Of a stretch of 10,886 bases of DNA, positions 1 through 6,310 are shown piece after piece; position 1 is the first letter of the stretch; each line of letters begins with the position of its first letter. The DNA is from Bacteroidales bacterium (GTDB taxonomy: Bacteria; Bacteroidota; Bacteroidia; Bacteroidales; VadinHA17): NCBI GenBank assembly GCA_003155705.1, contig PMEC01000035.1, positions 6,890 to 17,775 of the forward strand. Reading direction: 5' to 3'. Under the pieces are notes generated by a model. The model ran no database searches. It worked only from the letters and a program-made list of their open reading frames with translations, and was not told the DNA's origin. The translations under genes were made by a program, and so were the position numbers.

Positions 1-2061
1 GTTCAAAACCCGTTTGTCCCGGTTGCTTTCCTTACCGGAGGATTTTTCTCTGGTCTTAGTGGTTTGCTGGGAATGAAGACTGCAACATTTGCATCAAACC
101 GAACAGCCTGGGCTTCTTCAAAATCACTCAACAAGGGGTTACAGATAGCTCTCCGCAGCGGAGCAGTTATGGGTCTAGTTGTAGTAGGATTTGCTCTTCT
201 TGATATTGCCCTTTGGTTCATTTTCCTGACTAAGGTCGTATTCACACCTGAGCATATGGCAACCGGGTTGCAGTTCTTAGGACTCAATTTTGTATCCAAG
301 GGAATTGATGAACACCAGAAATTTGTTGAAATTACCGCAACGATGATAACGTTCGGGATGGGAGCTTCGACACAGGCTTTATTTGCAAGAGTCGGTGGTG
401 GTATTTTTACTAAAGCAGCTGATGTCGGAGCAGACCTGGTGGGGAAAGTAGAAGCCGGTATTCCCGAAGATGATCCGCGTAACCCTGCGACAATTGCAGA
501 TAACGTTGGTGATAACGTGGGTGATGTAGCCGGAATGGGCGCAGACCTTTATGAATCATATGCAGGTTCAATCCTTGCTACAGCTGCTCTCGGTGCGGCA
601 CTTCCTTCAATAGTTCCGGGTGAACAGATAAAATCCGTTATTGCCCCCATGCTGGTATCTGCAATCGGAATATTACTCTCAATTGCAGGAATATACATGG
701 TAAGAACAAAAGAGTCAGCTTCTCCGAAAACCCTTCTCAGGGCGCTTTTGCTTGGTACAGGCGGAAGTTCATCTCTTATTCTGGTTGTTCTCGCAATAAT
801 GGCTTATGCAGATTGGATAACATGGGGTGTTTTCGGTGCTGCAGTATCAGGTCTGGTGGCCGGAGTCATAATCGGACAGTCAACAGAATACTATACTTCT
901 GATGGATACAGCCCAACTCAAGGTATAGCAAAACAATCCCAGACTGGCCCCGCAACTGTTATTATTGAAGGTATGGCGGTGGGAATGTTTTCTACATGGC
1001 TGCCTGTTTTGACAATTGTCGGAGGTATAATTGCCGCCTATGGTTTTGCAGGTGGATTCCACGACTTTGCAATGGGCGTCTATGGAATTGGTTTTGCATC
1101 CGTAGGAATGCTTTCGACGCTGGGAGTGACCCTGGCAACTGATGCTTTCGGACCAATAGCAGACAATGCCGGTGGTAATGCCGAAATGTCTGACTTGCCT
1201 GCAGAAGTCAGAGAAAGAACAGATGCACTTGACGGACTTGGCAATACAACAGCAGCAACAGGTAAAGGATTTGCAATAGGCTCGGCAGCACTTACAGCAC
1301 TGGCACTTGTGGCTGCTTATATGGAAGAGGTAAAACTTTGGCTTGGAAGACTTGCTGATAAGAGTGTCGACGGCTATAAGCAAATTGGTGATGTTCTGTT
1401 TTATAAGAGCCATGTACCTGTAGCTGTGCACGCTGGTCAGAAGGCAATAGAAGTTACTCACGCAGGTATTAAAGATTTTGTTGACGCCTATAATCTCTCA
1501 CTCTTCAATCCTATCTTGCTCGCAGGCCTTTTCATCGGAGCAATGATGACTTTCGTATTTGTTGCAATGGCAATGAAAGCAGTAGGAAGAAATGCAGGAC
1601 GAATGGTAGATGAAGTGAGACGGCAATTCAGAGAAATCCCAGGTATTATGGAAGGTACAGGAAAGCCCGAATATGCAAAATGCGTGGCAATTGCCACAAA
1701 AGGTGCTCAAAAAGAGATGGTTATTCCTTCTCTCATGGCAATCATTGTTCCGGTAACAACCGGTATCATTTTTGGAGTTCCTGGCGTTGTCGGTTTGCTG
1801 ATGGGAGGTATGACGACCGGCTTTACACTTGCAAGTATGTTGAATAATGCAGGTGGGGCATGGGACAACGCCAAAAAATTTATTGAACGTGGTAACTACG
1901 GTGGAAAAAAGAGTGAATGCCATAAAGCAAGTATCGTTGGAGATACCGTTGGAGATCCTTTTAAAGATACCTGTGGTCCTTCAATGAATATACTGATCAA
2001 ACTGATGTCAATGGTTGCGGTTGTAATGGCTGGTGTGACTGTTGCATGGAGTTTATTTTAG
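1..2061 (+). CDS. hppA: Membrane-bound, K+-dependent ion-translocating pyrophosphatase (5' partial)
   Basis: This inner-membrane pump hydrolyses pyrophosphate and moves Na+ and/or H+ outward. The frame is open from base 1, so the true start lies outside; 686 residues are visible and I estimate that 50-60 N-terminal residues are missing. The family's PPi/Mg-binding segments are all present: [11 protein letters not shown] and the following DNVGDNVGD (nt 421-525), [19 protein letters not shown] (nt 1138-1194) and the C-terminal GGAWDNAKK...[11 protein letters not shown] block (nt 1852-1974). In [10 protein letters not shown] (nt 1240-1269) the discriminating position is Ala (nt 1252-1254), with Gly three residues later. 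Known K+-independent enzymes have Lys there, so this is the K+-dependent subfamily. Glu in DLYESY (about nt 544-561) is, from memory, the placement seen in Na+-transporting members. Na+, H+ or dual transport cannot be settled by eye. A long loop (about nt 1327-1500) separates two membrane helices. Confidence 0.97.
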   Translation, partial: VQNPFVPVAFLTGGFFSGLSGLLGMKTATFASNRTAWASSKSLNKGLQIALRSGAVMGLVVVGFALLDIALWFIFLTKVVFTPEHMATGLQFLGLNFVSKGIDEHQKFVEITATMITFGMGASTQALFARVGGGIFTKAADVGADLVGKVEAGIPEDDPRNPATIADNVGDNVGDVAGMGADLYESYAGSILATAALGAALPSIVPGEQIKSVIAPMLVSAIGILLSIAGIYMVRTKESASPKTLLRALLLGTGGSSSLILVVLAIMAYADWITWGVFGAAVSGLVAGVIIGQSTEYYTSDGYSPTQGIAKQSQTGPATVIIEGMAVGMFSTWLPVLTIVGGIIAAYGFAGGFHDFAMGVYGIGFASVGMLSTLGVTLATDAFGPIADNAGGNAEMSDLPAEVRERTDALDGLGNTTAATGKGFAIGSAALTALALVAAYMEEVKLWLGRLADKSVDGYKQIGDVLFYKSHVPVAVHAGQKAIEVTHAGIKDFVDAYNLSLFNPILLAGLFIGAMMTFVFVAMAMKAVGRNAGRMVDEVRRQFREIPGIMEGTGKPEYAKCVAIATKGAQKEMVIPSLMAIIVPVTTGIIFGVPGVVGLLMGGMTTGFTLASMLNNAGGAWDNAKKFIERGNYGGKKSECHKASIVGDTVGDPFKDTCGPSMNILIKLMSMVAVVMAGVTVAWSLF

Positions 2062-2082
2062 ATATCAATGGAATTAAATCAT

Positions 2083-2116
2083 AAGAGCTGCCTGATTTCA
2101 GACGGCTCTTTTTTCT
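2083..2116 (+). terminator. Intrinsic terminator after the pyrophosphatase gene
   Basis: The perfect 6-bp outer stem AAGAGC (2083-2088) / GCTCTT (2105-2110) continues inward as TGCCTG / CAGACG with one mismatch and one wobble pair. The loop is ATTT, and a run of six T follows (2109-2114). It starts 22 nt after the hppA stop and should end that transcript before the next gene. Confidence 0.85.
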
Positions 2117-2129
2117 TTCATTATTTTGG

Positions 2130-2137
2130 TAATTTTG
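2130..2137 (+). promoter_or_regulatory. Candidate Bacteroidota -7 box for the PLP enzyme gene
   Basis: TAATTTTG exactly matches the TAnnTTTG -7 consensus of the Bacteroidota primary sigma factor. It lies just after the terminator and 16 nt before the ATG at 2154, giving a short leader of about 10 nt. No exact TTTG -33 box is present at the usual spacing; that position falls in the T-tract of the terminator. The call rests on the -7 box and on its place between a terminator and a start. Confidence 0.45.
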
Positions 2138-2153
2138 AAGAAACTGATTTTAT

Positions 2154-3098
2154 ATGCAGATTCCTACTCTAAACGATATTCTGGCAGCACACTCAAGGAT
2201 CGAACCATTTATTAATCATACTCCGGTATTGAGTTCTCATCAGTTAAATGACATTTTTGATTGTGAGCTATTCTTTAAATGCGAAAACTTTCAAAAAGTG
2301 GGCGCATTTAAATTCAGGGGAGCTACAAACGCTGTTCTATCATTGTCTCCGAAAGAAAAAAGTAGAGGAGTTGTGACACATTCATCAGGTAATCACGCTG
2401 CGGCACTTGCCCTGGCAGCAAGAATGAACGGGGTTAAGGCACACATTGTCATGCCTGAAAATGCTCCTGATGTAAAGAAGAATGCTGTCGCTGGCTATGG
2501 CGCTGAAATTACTTTTTGTAAACCTACTCTGAAAGACCGGGAAGAAACCACCTGGACGATTATGAAAAAAACCGGTGCTACGCTTATTCATCCGTACGAC
2601 AATTTTAATGTAATATGCGGACAGGGAACGGCAGCTTTAGAGCTGCTTAAAGAAAAAAATGATCTTGAAATTGTAATATCTCCAATTGGCGGCGGTGGAC
2701 TGATGAGCGGCACCTCTACCTGTGTAAAAGGGATTAATAAAAAGATCCAGATAATTGGTGCAGAACCACTAAATGCAAATGATGCATTTATATCATTCAC
2801 TTCTGGCAAACTTACCCCTTCAGTTAATCCCTTAACGGTAGCTGATGGATTACTGACCTCGCTGAGCGAGCTTACATTTGCTATCATTAAAAAAAATGTT
2901 GATAGGATTTTTACAGCTAAGGAAGACTCAATCATTGATTGCATGCTTCTGGTATGGGAAAGGATGAAAATAATTATTGAACCCTCATCAGCAACAGTAC
3001 TTGCCATAATTAAAGAAAATCCTGATTTTTTCAGAGGAAAGAAGACAGGTTTAATAATCTCAGGCGGTAATGTTGATTTCAGGAAATTGCCATTTTAA
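2154..3098 (+). CDS. PLP-dependent serine racemase / threonine (serine) dehydratase family protein
   Basis: This 314-residue cytoplasmic fold-type II PLP enzyme should dehydrate L-threonine or L-serine to the 2-oxo acid plus ammonia, or racemise serine. Visible elements: the Schiff-base lysine K53 in GAFKFRGA; SSGNH (77-81), which holds the PLP in this family and whose second Ser (S78) matches the racemase re-face serine; the glycine loop GGGG (179-182) that binds the PLP phosphate; and SGGN (303-306) near the pyridine nitrogen. E204, A208 and D210 in AEPLNAND align with the divalent-metal site of eukaryotic serine racemase, and VWERMK...IEPSSA follows as in those enzymes. There is no C-terminal ACT-type regulatory domain, so it is not a full-length biosynthetic IlvA. 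The start is the first ATG, with no clear Shine-Dalgarno. It appears monocistronic and overlaps the convergent gene by 4 nt. Substrate choice between Ser, Thr and racemisation is undecided. Confidence 0.9.
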   Translation: MQIPTLNDILAAHSRIEPFINHTPVLSSHQLNDIFDCELFFKCENFQKVGAFKFRGATNAVLSLSPKEKSRGVVTHSSGNHAAALALAARMNGVKAHIVMPENAPDVKKNAVAGYGAEITFCKPTLKDREETTWTIMKKTGATLIHPYDNFNVICGQGTAALELLKEKNDLEIVISPIGGGGLMSGTSTCVKGINKKIQIIGAEPLNANDAFISFTSGKLTPSVNPLTVADGLLTSLSELTFAIIKKNVDRIFTAKEDSIIDCMLLVWERMKIIIEPSSATVLAIIKENPDFFRGKKTGLIISGGNVDFRKLPF

Positions 3099-4174
3099 TT
3101 CTGCTTTCTGAAAGAAGCCAGAATAGGATAGTGATCTGAATATTTAACTTTCAGAATATCGAATTTAGTACTGATCAGGTTATTATCATATAAAATATAA
3201 TCAATCCTGTTGGGTGGATAATTTCCTCTGTATGTGAAACCAGCGCCAAAACCAGATTTTACAAAAGCATCGTTAAGTCCCTTTCGGATTTTTGTGTATG
3301 CATATGAGACCGGGGTATCATTGAAATCCCCGAGAACTATAACAGGATAAGGCGATCGGTCAATATAGCTTTTAACCACCTGGGCCTGTGAGGCACGTCT
3401 AATAAAACCTTGTCTCAGGCTTGTTGATAGTGTCTTTATTTCATCTATTGTCTGATTGTCGTCAGAAGCAAGCTCTTCAATCAGTGACCGCTCCATTCTT
3501 CGTAACCTGAATGATTGAAGATGATTATTGAAAATTCTGAAGGTATCTTTTTCAATCACAATGTCGGAGTAGATTGAAAGACTAGATGAGCCGGGATGTC
3601 GAATCTCACCTCTCCCGATTATCGGATATCTGGAATATGTAACGATTCCGTAATATTGATCCTTTCTTCTGCCTAAAAGTTTTGTGTGAGAATAGTACTT
3701 GCCTCCCAGAGTCTTTATGATTTCCTGTTCTTTTTCATCAGGGTTACCCGTTATAAATAATTCCTGGAAACAGATTATTTCCGGATGAATGGTTCTGACA
3801 AATTCAAGAATCTTTTTTTCAGTGCCATTATTCTTCGGTTTTTCAAAATAATTAAAAAGTCTCAGGTTGAAACTCATAACTTTAAACGAGCCCTGTTTTT
3901 CATTCGCCGGCTTCCTGAATTTAATATAATTGGTAAGATGGTTCAATCCCAGAGCAATAACAAATACAGAAATTAGCGCTTCATATTTAAGATTAACAGC
4001 CCAGACAACAGCAATAATAAAATTTATGAGAAGAATATATGGGTAAGCTAGACCAAAAAATGAAGGAAACGCAAAATTCTCGGGATCAATATGTACTGCA
4101 AGATAAGATATAAGAAGTGCTGCGGCAAAGCAGATATTTATAACCAGGAAAATCCTATGGAATATTTTTCTCAA
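3095..4174 (-). CDS. Membrane-anchored endonuclease/exonuclease/phosphatase (EEP) family protein
   Basis: The N-terminus has three hydrophobic segments (about residues 7-27, 39-60 and 64-84). A complete EEP hydrolase domain follows (about 96-357), related to DNase I, AP endonucleases and sphingomyelinases. The metal and catalytic motifs appear in order: MSFNLR (N103), CFQE (E138), GIVTYSRYPI (176-185), NNHLQS (H218), GDFND (D283, N285), RIDYIL (D325) and SDHYP (D347, H348). A catalytically active, membrane-tethered phosphodiesterase is therefore likely, but nucleic acid, phospholipid or inositol phosphate substrates cannot be distinguished. The chosen start is a TTG (4172-4174) because an in-frame stop lies two codons upstream and the first in-frame ATG is residue 100, beyond the membrane segments. 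No Shine-Dalgarno is visible. The gene follows the rhomboid pair on the same strand but is separated by 413 nt holding a repeat, so it may have its own promoter. Confidence 0.9.
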   Translation of the reverse strand: MRKIFHRIFLVINICFAAALLISYLAVHIDPENFAFPSFFGLAYPYILLINFIIAVVWAVNLKYEALISVFVIALGLNHLTNYIKFRKPANEKQGSFKVMSFNLRLFNYFEKPKNNGTEKKILEFVRTIHPEIICFQELFITGNPDEKEQEIIKTLGGKYYSHTKLLGRRKDQYYGIVTYSRYPIIGRGEIRHPGSSSLSIYSDIVIEKDTFRIFNNHLQSFRLRRMERSLIEELASDDNQTIDEIKTLSTSLRQGFIRRASQAQVVKSYIDRSPYPVIVLGDFNDTPVSYAYTKIRKGLNDAFVKSGFGAGFTYRGNYPPNRIDYILYDNNLISTKFDILKVKYSDHYPILASFRKQN

Positions 4175-4232
4175 TGATTATTTTATATGAGTATCGGCAA
4201 TCAATAATAAATATATAACTATAACATCTCCT

Positions 4233-4408
4233 GGGAGATCCCTCGTTGGCACTCGGGATGACACCATGGGTTGGTGGTCCGGGGGGAAAAGAAGTGGCGA
4301 TTCGTATACATTAATACTTTATTGCATATTTCGCATCGAATCGCCACTTCTTTCCCCTCTGTAACCCCTCAAAATTCTGTCATCCTGAGCGATAGCGAAG
4401 GATCCCCC
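4233..4408. repeat. 176-bp composite inverted-repeat element, MITE- or REP-like
   Basis: The 30-nt outer arms are 4233-4262 and 4379-4408; they are inverted copies matching at 23 of 30 positions, with six of the seven differences being transitions. Each arm has the form GATCC...CTC-GGATGAC, read inward. The right arm on the plus strand starts GTCATCCTGAGCGATAGCG, a motif I remember as recurring between genes in many Bacteroidota and other phyla. Inside lies a second, perfect 17-bp inverted repeat (4288-4304 / 4337-4353). The element is more GC-rich than the flanking AT-rich gap and holds no transposase. No clean target-site duplication is visible, so a mobile origin is inferred from the architecture alone. 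Confidence 0.7.
4288..4353. repeat. Perfect 17-bp inverted repeat with 32-nt loop (core of the element)
   Basis: AAAGAAGTGGCGATTCG (4288-4304) is exactly repeated in inverted orientation at 4337-4353. The arms can be extended imperfectly through a G-run (4281-4286) and a C-run (4354-4357). The AT-rich loop is 4305-4336. Transcribed from either strand it would form a very stable hairpin. It lacks the T-run expected of a simple terminator. Confidence 0.85.
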
Positions 4409-4587
4409 TCAACTTTATTAATATTTTAATTAAATTCAAATTCAATTATTTCATAATTTTTGAAAAACTATTATTCATTCCGGATACTCAAATTATTTTA
4501 AATTTATGTTTTGCGAAATTATTCCTAAATATCGAAAAATTGCTCTCAATTAACGACAAATAATCCAGCCAATTGAAAATATATAGA

Positions 4588-5478
4588 TTAGTTTTTTTTC
4601 TGACTCTCCCTGAAAAGCATATCTTTTTCAGTCTTTGTGAGACTGTCATATCCACCCTTTGAAATTTTATCGAGAATTTTATTTATCTCTTTCTGATGAT
4701 CCACTTTTACTTTGTTATACTCATAATCATCGGCGGTTCTTTTATATGTTACTTTAAGTTTTTTTGCAGGTCTGAAAAGAGTTACAAGATAATCAATGAT
4801 GTTGTTGATTCCTTTTCCGATATCATGTCCCTGACGGTAGTTTAAAGTATAAAGATATCCAAATAGGGCGCCTCCTATATGAGCAAGCTTCCCTCCCGAA
4901 TTAACCGAGAAATCCATTACTGAGGTGAAAATAAAAATTCCGAGGGCAATGTATTTTATTTTAACCTTCCCCAGAAGAAAGAGATAAACAGTATAGTCAG
5001 GCACATACGCAGCAATGGCCACTACAATAGCCATAACTGATGCGCTTGCTCCGAGCAGTGGAATTGATTCACCCACAATTCCCTGAAAAGCCGGAAATAT
5101 ATTATATGAAAGAACGTACGTAAATGCCCCGGAAATTCCACCCAGAAGATATACTGCAACCAGTTTTTTCTCATCAAGATATTCAAGAAATATTTTACCA
5201 AACCAATACAGCCATAACAGATTGACTAGTATATGAAGCAACTCCCTGTGGGTAAACATGTAAGTTATCAATGTCCATGGCTTTAGCAGTAACGTTTTAA
5301 AGGAAGAAGGGACAGACAGAAATCTGATCGTTTTATTGACAATTTCCGGATTTATCAGAAGGAAACCTATAATCCCAATCAGCGTTATTATGAGGAAAAG
5401 AGCAATATTAACATAGATAAGCCTGGTAAGGTTATTGCCATTCCTGAAAGTTGCTTTAATATCATCCCAGATACCCAT
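4588..5478 (-). CDS. Rhomboid family intramembrane serine protease with cytoplasmic C-terminal tail
   Basis: This polytopic inner-membrane protease (296 residues from the ATG) should cleave transmembrane substrates within the bilayer. Numbering from that ATG, the HxxxN motif of TM2 is H82...N86, the catalytic serine is S145 in GASAS, and the partner histidine is H200 in AHIGG, so the Ser-His dyad is intact. The core has about six membrane segments (residues 20-216). A charged soluble tail of about 80 residues follows and ends in a conserved-looking segment EINKILDKISKGGYDSLTK...DMLF (about 264-289); I recall this tail (a DUF6576-like region) from other Bacteroidota rhomboids. The ATG shares its first base with the TGA of the upstream rhomboid gene (TGATG), which suggests coupled translation. 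A TTG one codon earlier is possible but less likely. The natural substrate is unknown. Confidence 0.92.
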   Translation of the reverse strand: MGIWDDIKATFRNGNNLTRLIYVNIALFLIITLIGIIGFLLINPEIVNKTIRFLSVPSSFKTLLLKPWTLITYMFTHRELLHILVNLLWLYWFGKIFLEYLDEKKLVAVYLLGGISGAFTYVLSYNIFPAFQGIVGESIPLLGASASVMAIVVAIAAYVPDYTVYLFLLGKVKIKYIALGIFIFTSVMDFSVNSGGKLAHIGGALFGYLYTLNYRQGHDIGKGINNIIDYLVTLFRPAKKLKVTYKRTADDYEYNKVKVDHQKEINKILDKISKGGYDSLTKTEKDMLFRESQKKN

Positions 5479-6221
5479 CAATACAACGTATTTGTGGTTT
5501 TTCTCCAGTACCTGATAAGAAGATAACCAAACAACATGCCTCCCAGGTGCGCTGCATGGGCAATATTTGAACCCGGTTGTGTTATTGCCATATAAAGTTC
5601 AATGCCGCCATAAATAATTACAAAATATTTTGCTTTAATGGGTATTGGGGGAAAAAGCAGCATCAGCTGAGTATTGGGAAACAGCATTCCAAAAGCAAGA
5701 AGAACACCAAATATTGCTCCGGAAGCTCCTATAGTGGGTGTATTTAGCAATATCTGAAGGTTCTCCATGCCCGGATCAGTAAATACTTTTCCCTGATTGA
5801 AATATGCGGTGCCTTCATTGAGAACAAGTTGCAGATTTTCAGGACTAAGTGAATGCGCAAGGTGGGAGTACTGGAAAGCAATTACCGATTCATGCGTCAA
5901 TGCCGCACCCAGTCCGCAAACAAAATAAAAGATGAGAAAGCGTTTTGGGCCCCAGACTTGCTCAAGAACCTGGCCAAACATATAAAGTGCAAACATATTA
6001 AAGAAAAGATGCCAGATTCCACTGTGCATGAACATGTGAGTTATAATCTGTATCGGCTTAAATTGTTCTGATTTAGGGAAATACAATCCAAGGGTCCTGT
6101 TCAGGTCAATATCAAATACGCTCCCTACGGTATAATAGGCAAGAAGCATCAATATATTAATGAAAATCAGGTTTTTAACAACCGGGGGCATCCCAAAAAA
6201 TCCTTTTCCGTAACCGTTCAT
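5478..6221 (-). CDS. Rhomboid family intramembrane serine protease
   Basis: This 247-residue inner-membrane protease has an intact Ser-His dyad: S167 in GASGA and H225 in AHLGG. The TM2 motif HLFFN gives H71 and N75, and the WR-type loop before TM2 is replaced by the family's usual HMFMHSGIWH stretch. Approximate membrane segments are 15-34, 57-83, 93-112, 163-182, 186-206 and 220-237. A hydrophilic stretch of about 45 residues (about 115-160) between TM3 and the catalytic helix is longer than in compact rhomboids such as GlpG. It is the first gene of a two-rhomboid operon and its TGA overlaps the next ATG by one base. It lies 89 nt downstream of mutL on the same strand, with a good promoter candidate in that gap. 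No Shine-Dalgarno is seen before the ATG, only an A/T-rich leader. Confidence 0.93.
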   Translation of the reverse strand: MNGYGKGFFGMPPVVKNLIFINILMLLAYYTVGSVFDIDLNRTLGLYFPKSEQFKPIQIITHMFMHSGIWHLFFNMFALYMFGQVLEQVWGPKRFLIFYFVCGLGAALTHESVIAFQYSHLAHSLSPENLQLVLNEGTAYFNQGKVFTDPGMENLQILLNTPTIGASGAIFGVLLAFGMLFPNTQLMLLFPPIPIKAKYFVIIYGGIELYMAITQPGSNIAHAAHLGGMLFGYLLIRYWRKTTNTLY

Positions 6222-6266
6222 TTATAATTTTTAAAATTTCAAAACTGTTTAGTTCAATTGTCGGAC

Positions 6267-6298
6267 CAAAAATATAATTTCATTTTATATCAGACAGA
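6267..6298 (-). promoter_or_regulatory. Candidate Bacteroidota promoter for the rhomboid pair
   Basis: On the minus strand the -7 box TATTTTTG (6274-6267) exactly matches TAnnTTTG. A TCTG tetramer (6298-6295), one base from the TTTG -33 consensus, lies 20 nt upstream, within the usual spacing. Transcription would begin near 6260, leaving a leader of about 40 nt before the ATG at 6221. This suggests the rhomboids can be expressed independently of mutL, although read-through is also possible because no strong terminator separates them. Confidence 0.55.
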
Positions 6299-6310
6299 AT
6301 GTCATAAGAT

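Larger units (their letters stand above)
4175..4587. other. 413-nt noncoding gap between EEP and rhomboid genes
   Basis: No credible gene is present. The left and centre contain the nested inverted repeat described separately (4233-4408). The remainder, 4409-4587, is very AT-rich, with one weak 5-bp hairpin followed by T residues on the minus strand (AATTG/CAATT near 4537-4552). That hairpin could be a poor terminator for the rhomboid operon, but the evidence is thin. At 4208-4215 the minus strand reads TATATTTA, one base from a -7 box, about 33 nt upstream of the EEP start; no -33 partner was seen. Confidence 0.6.

Noticed and set aside
880..1461. A 193-codon open frame antisense to the pyrophosphatase gene, very Cys/Ser-rich
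   Set aside because: It lies wholly inside a strongly conserved gene. Its composition is what the reverse complement of such a gene gives, and it has no domain or start context.
4233..4408. Reading the repeat as an insertion sequence, an attachment site or a CRISPR fragment
   Set aside because: There is no transposase or integrase gene, no target duplication, no spacer-repeat periodicity and no tRNA nearby, so only a miniature or REP-like repeat is supported.
5479..5481. TTG one codon upstream of the second rhomboid's ATG as its start
   Set aside because: The adjacent ATG forms a classic TGATG overlap with the previous gene and is the simpler choice; the product differs by one residue only.
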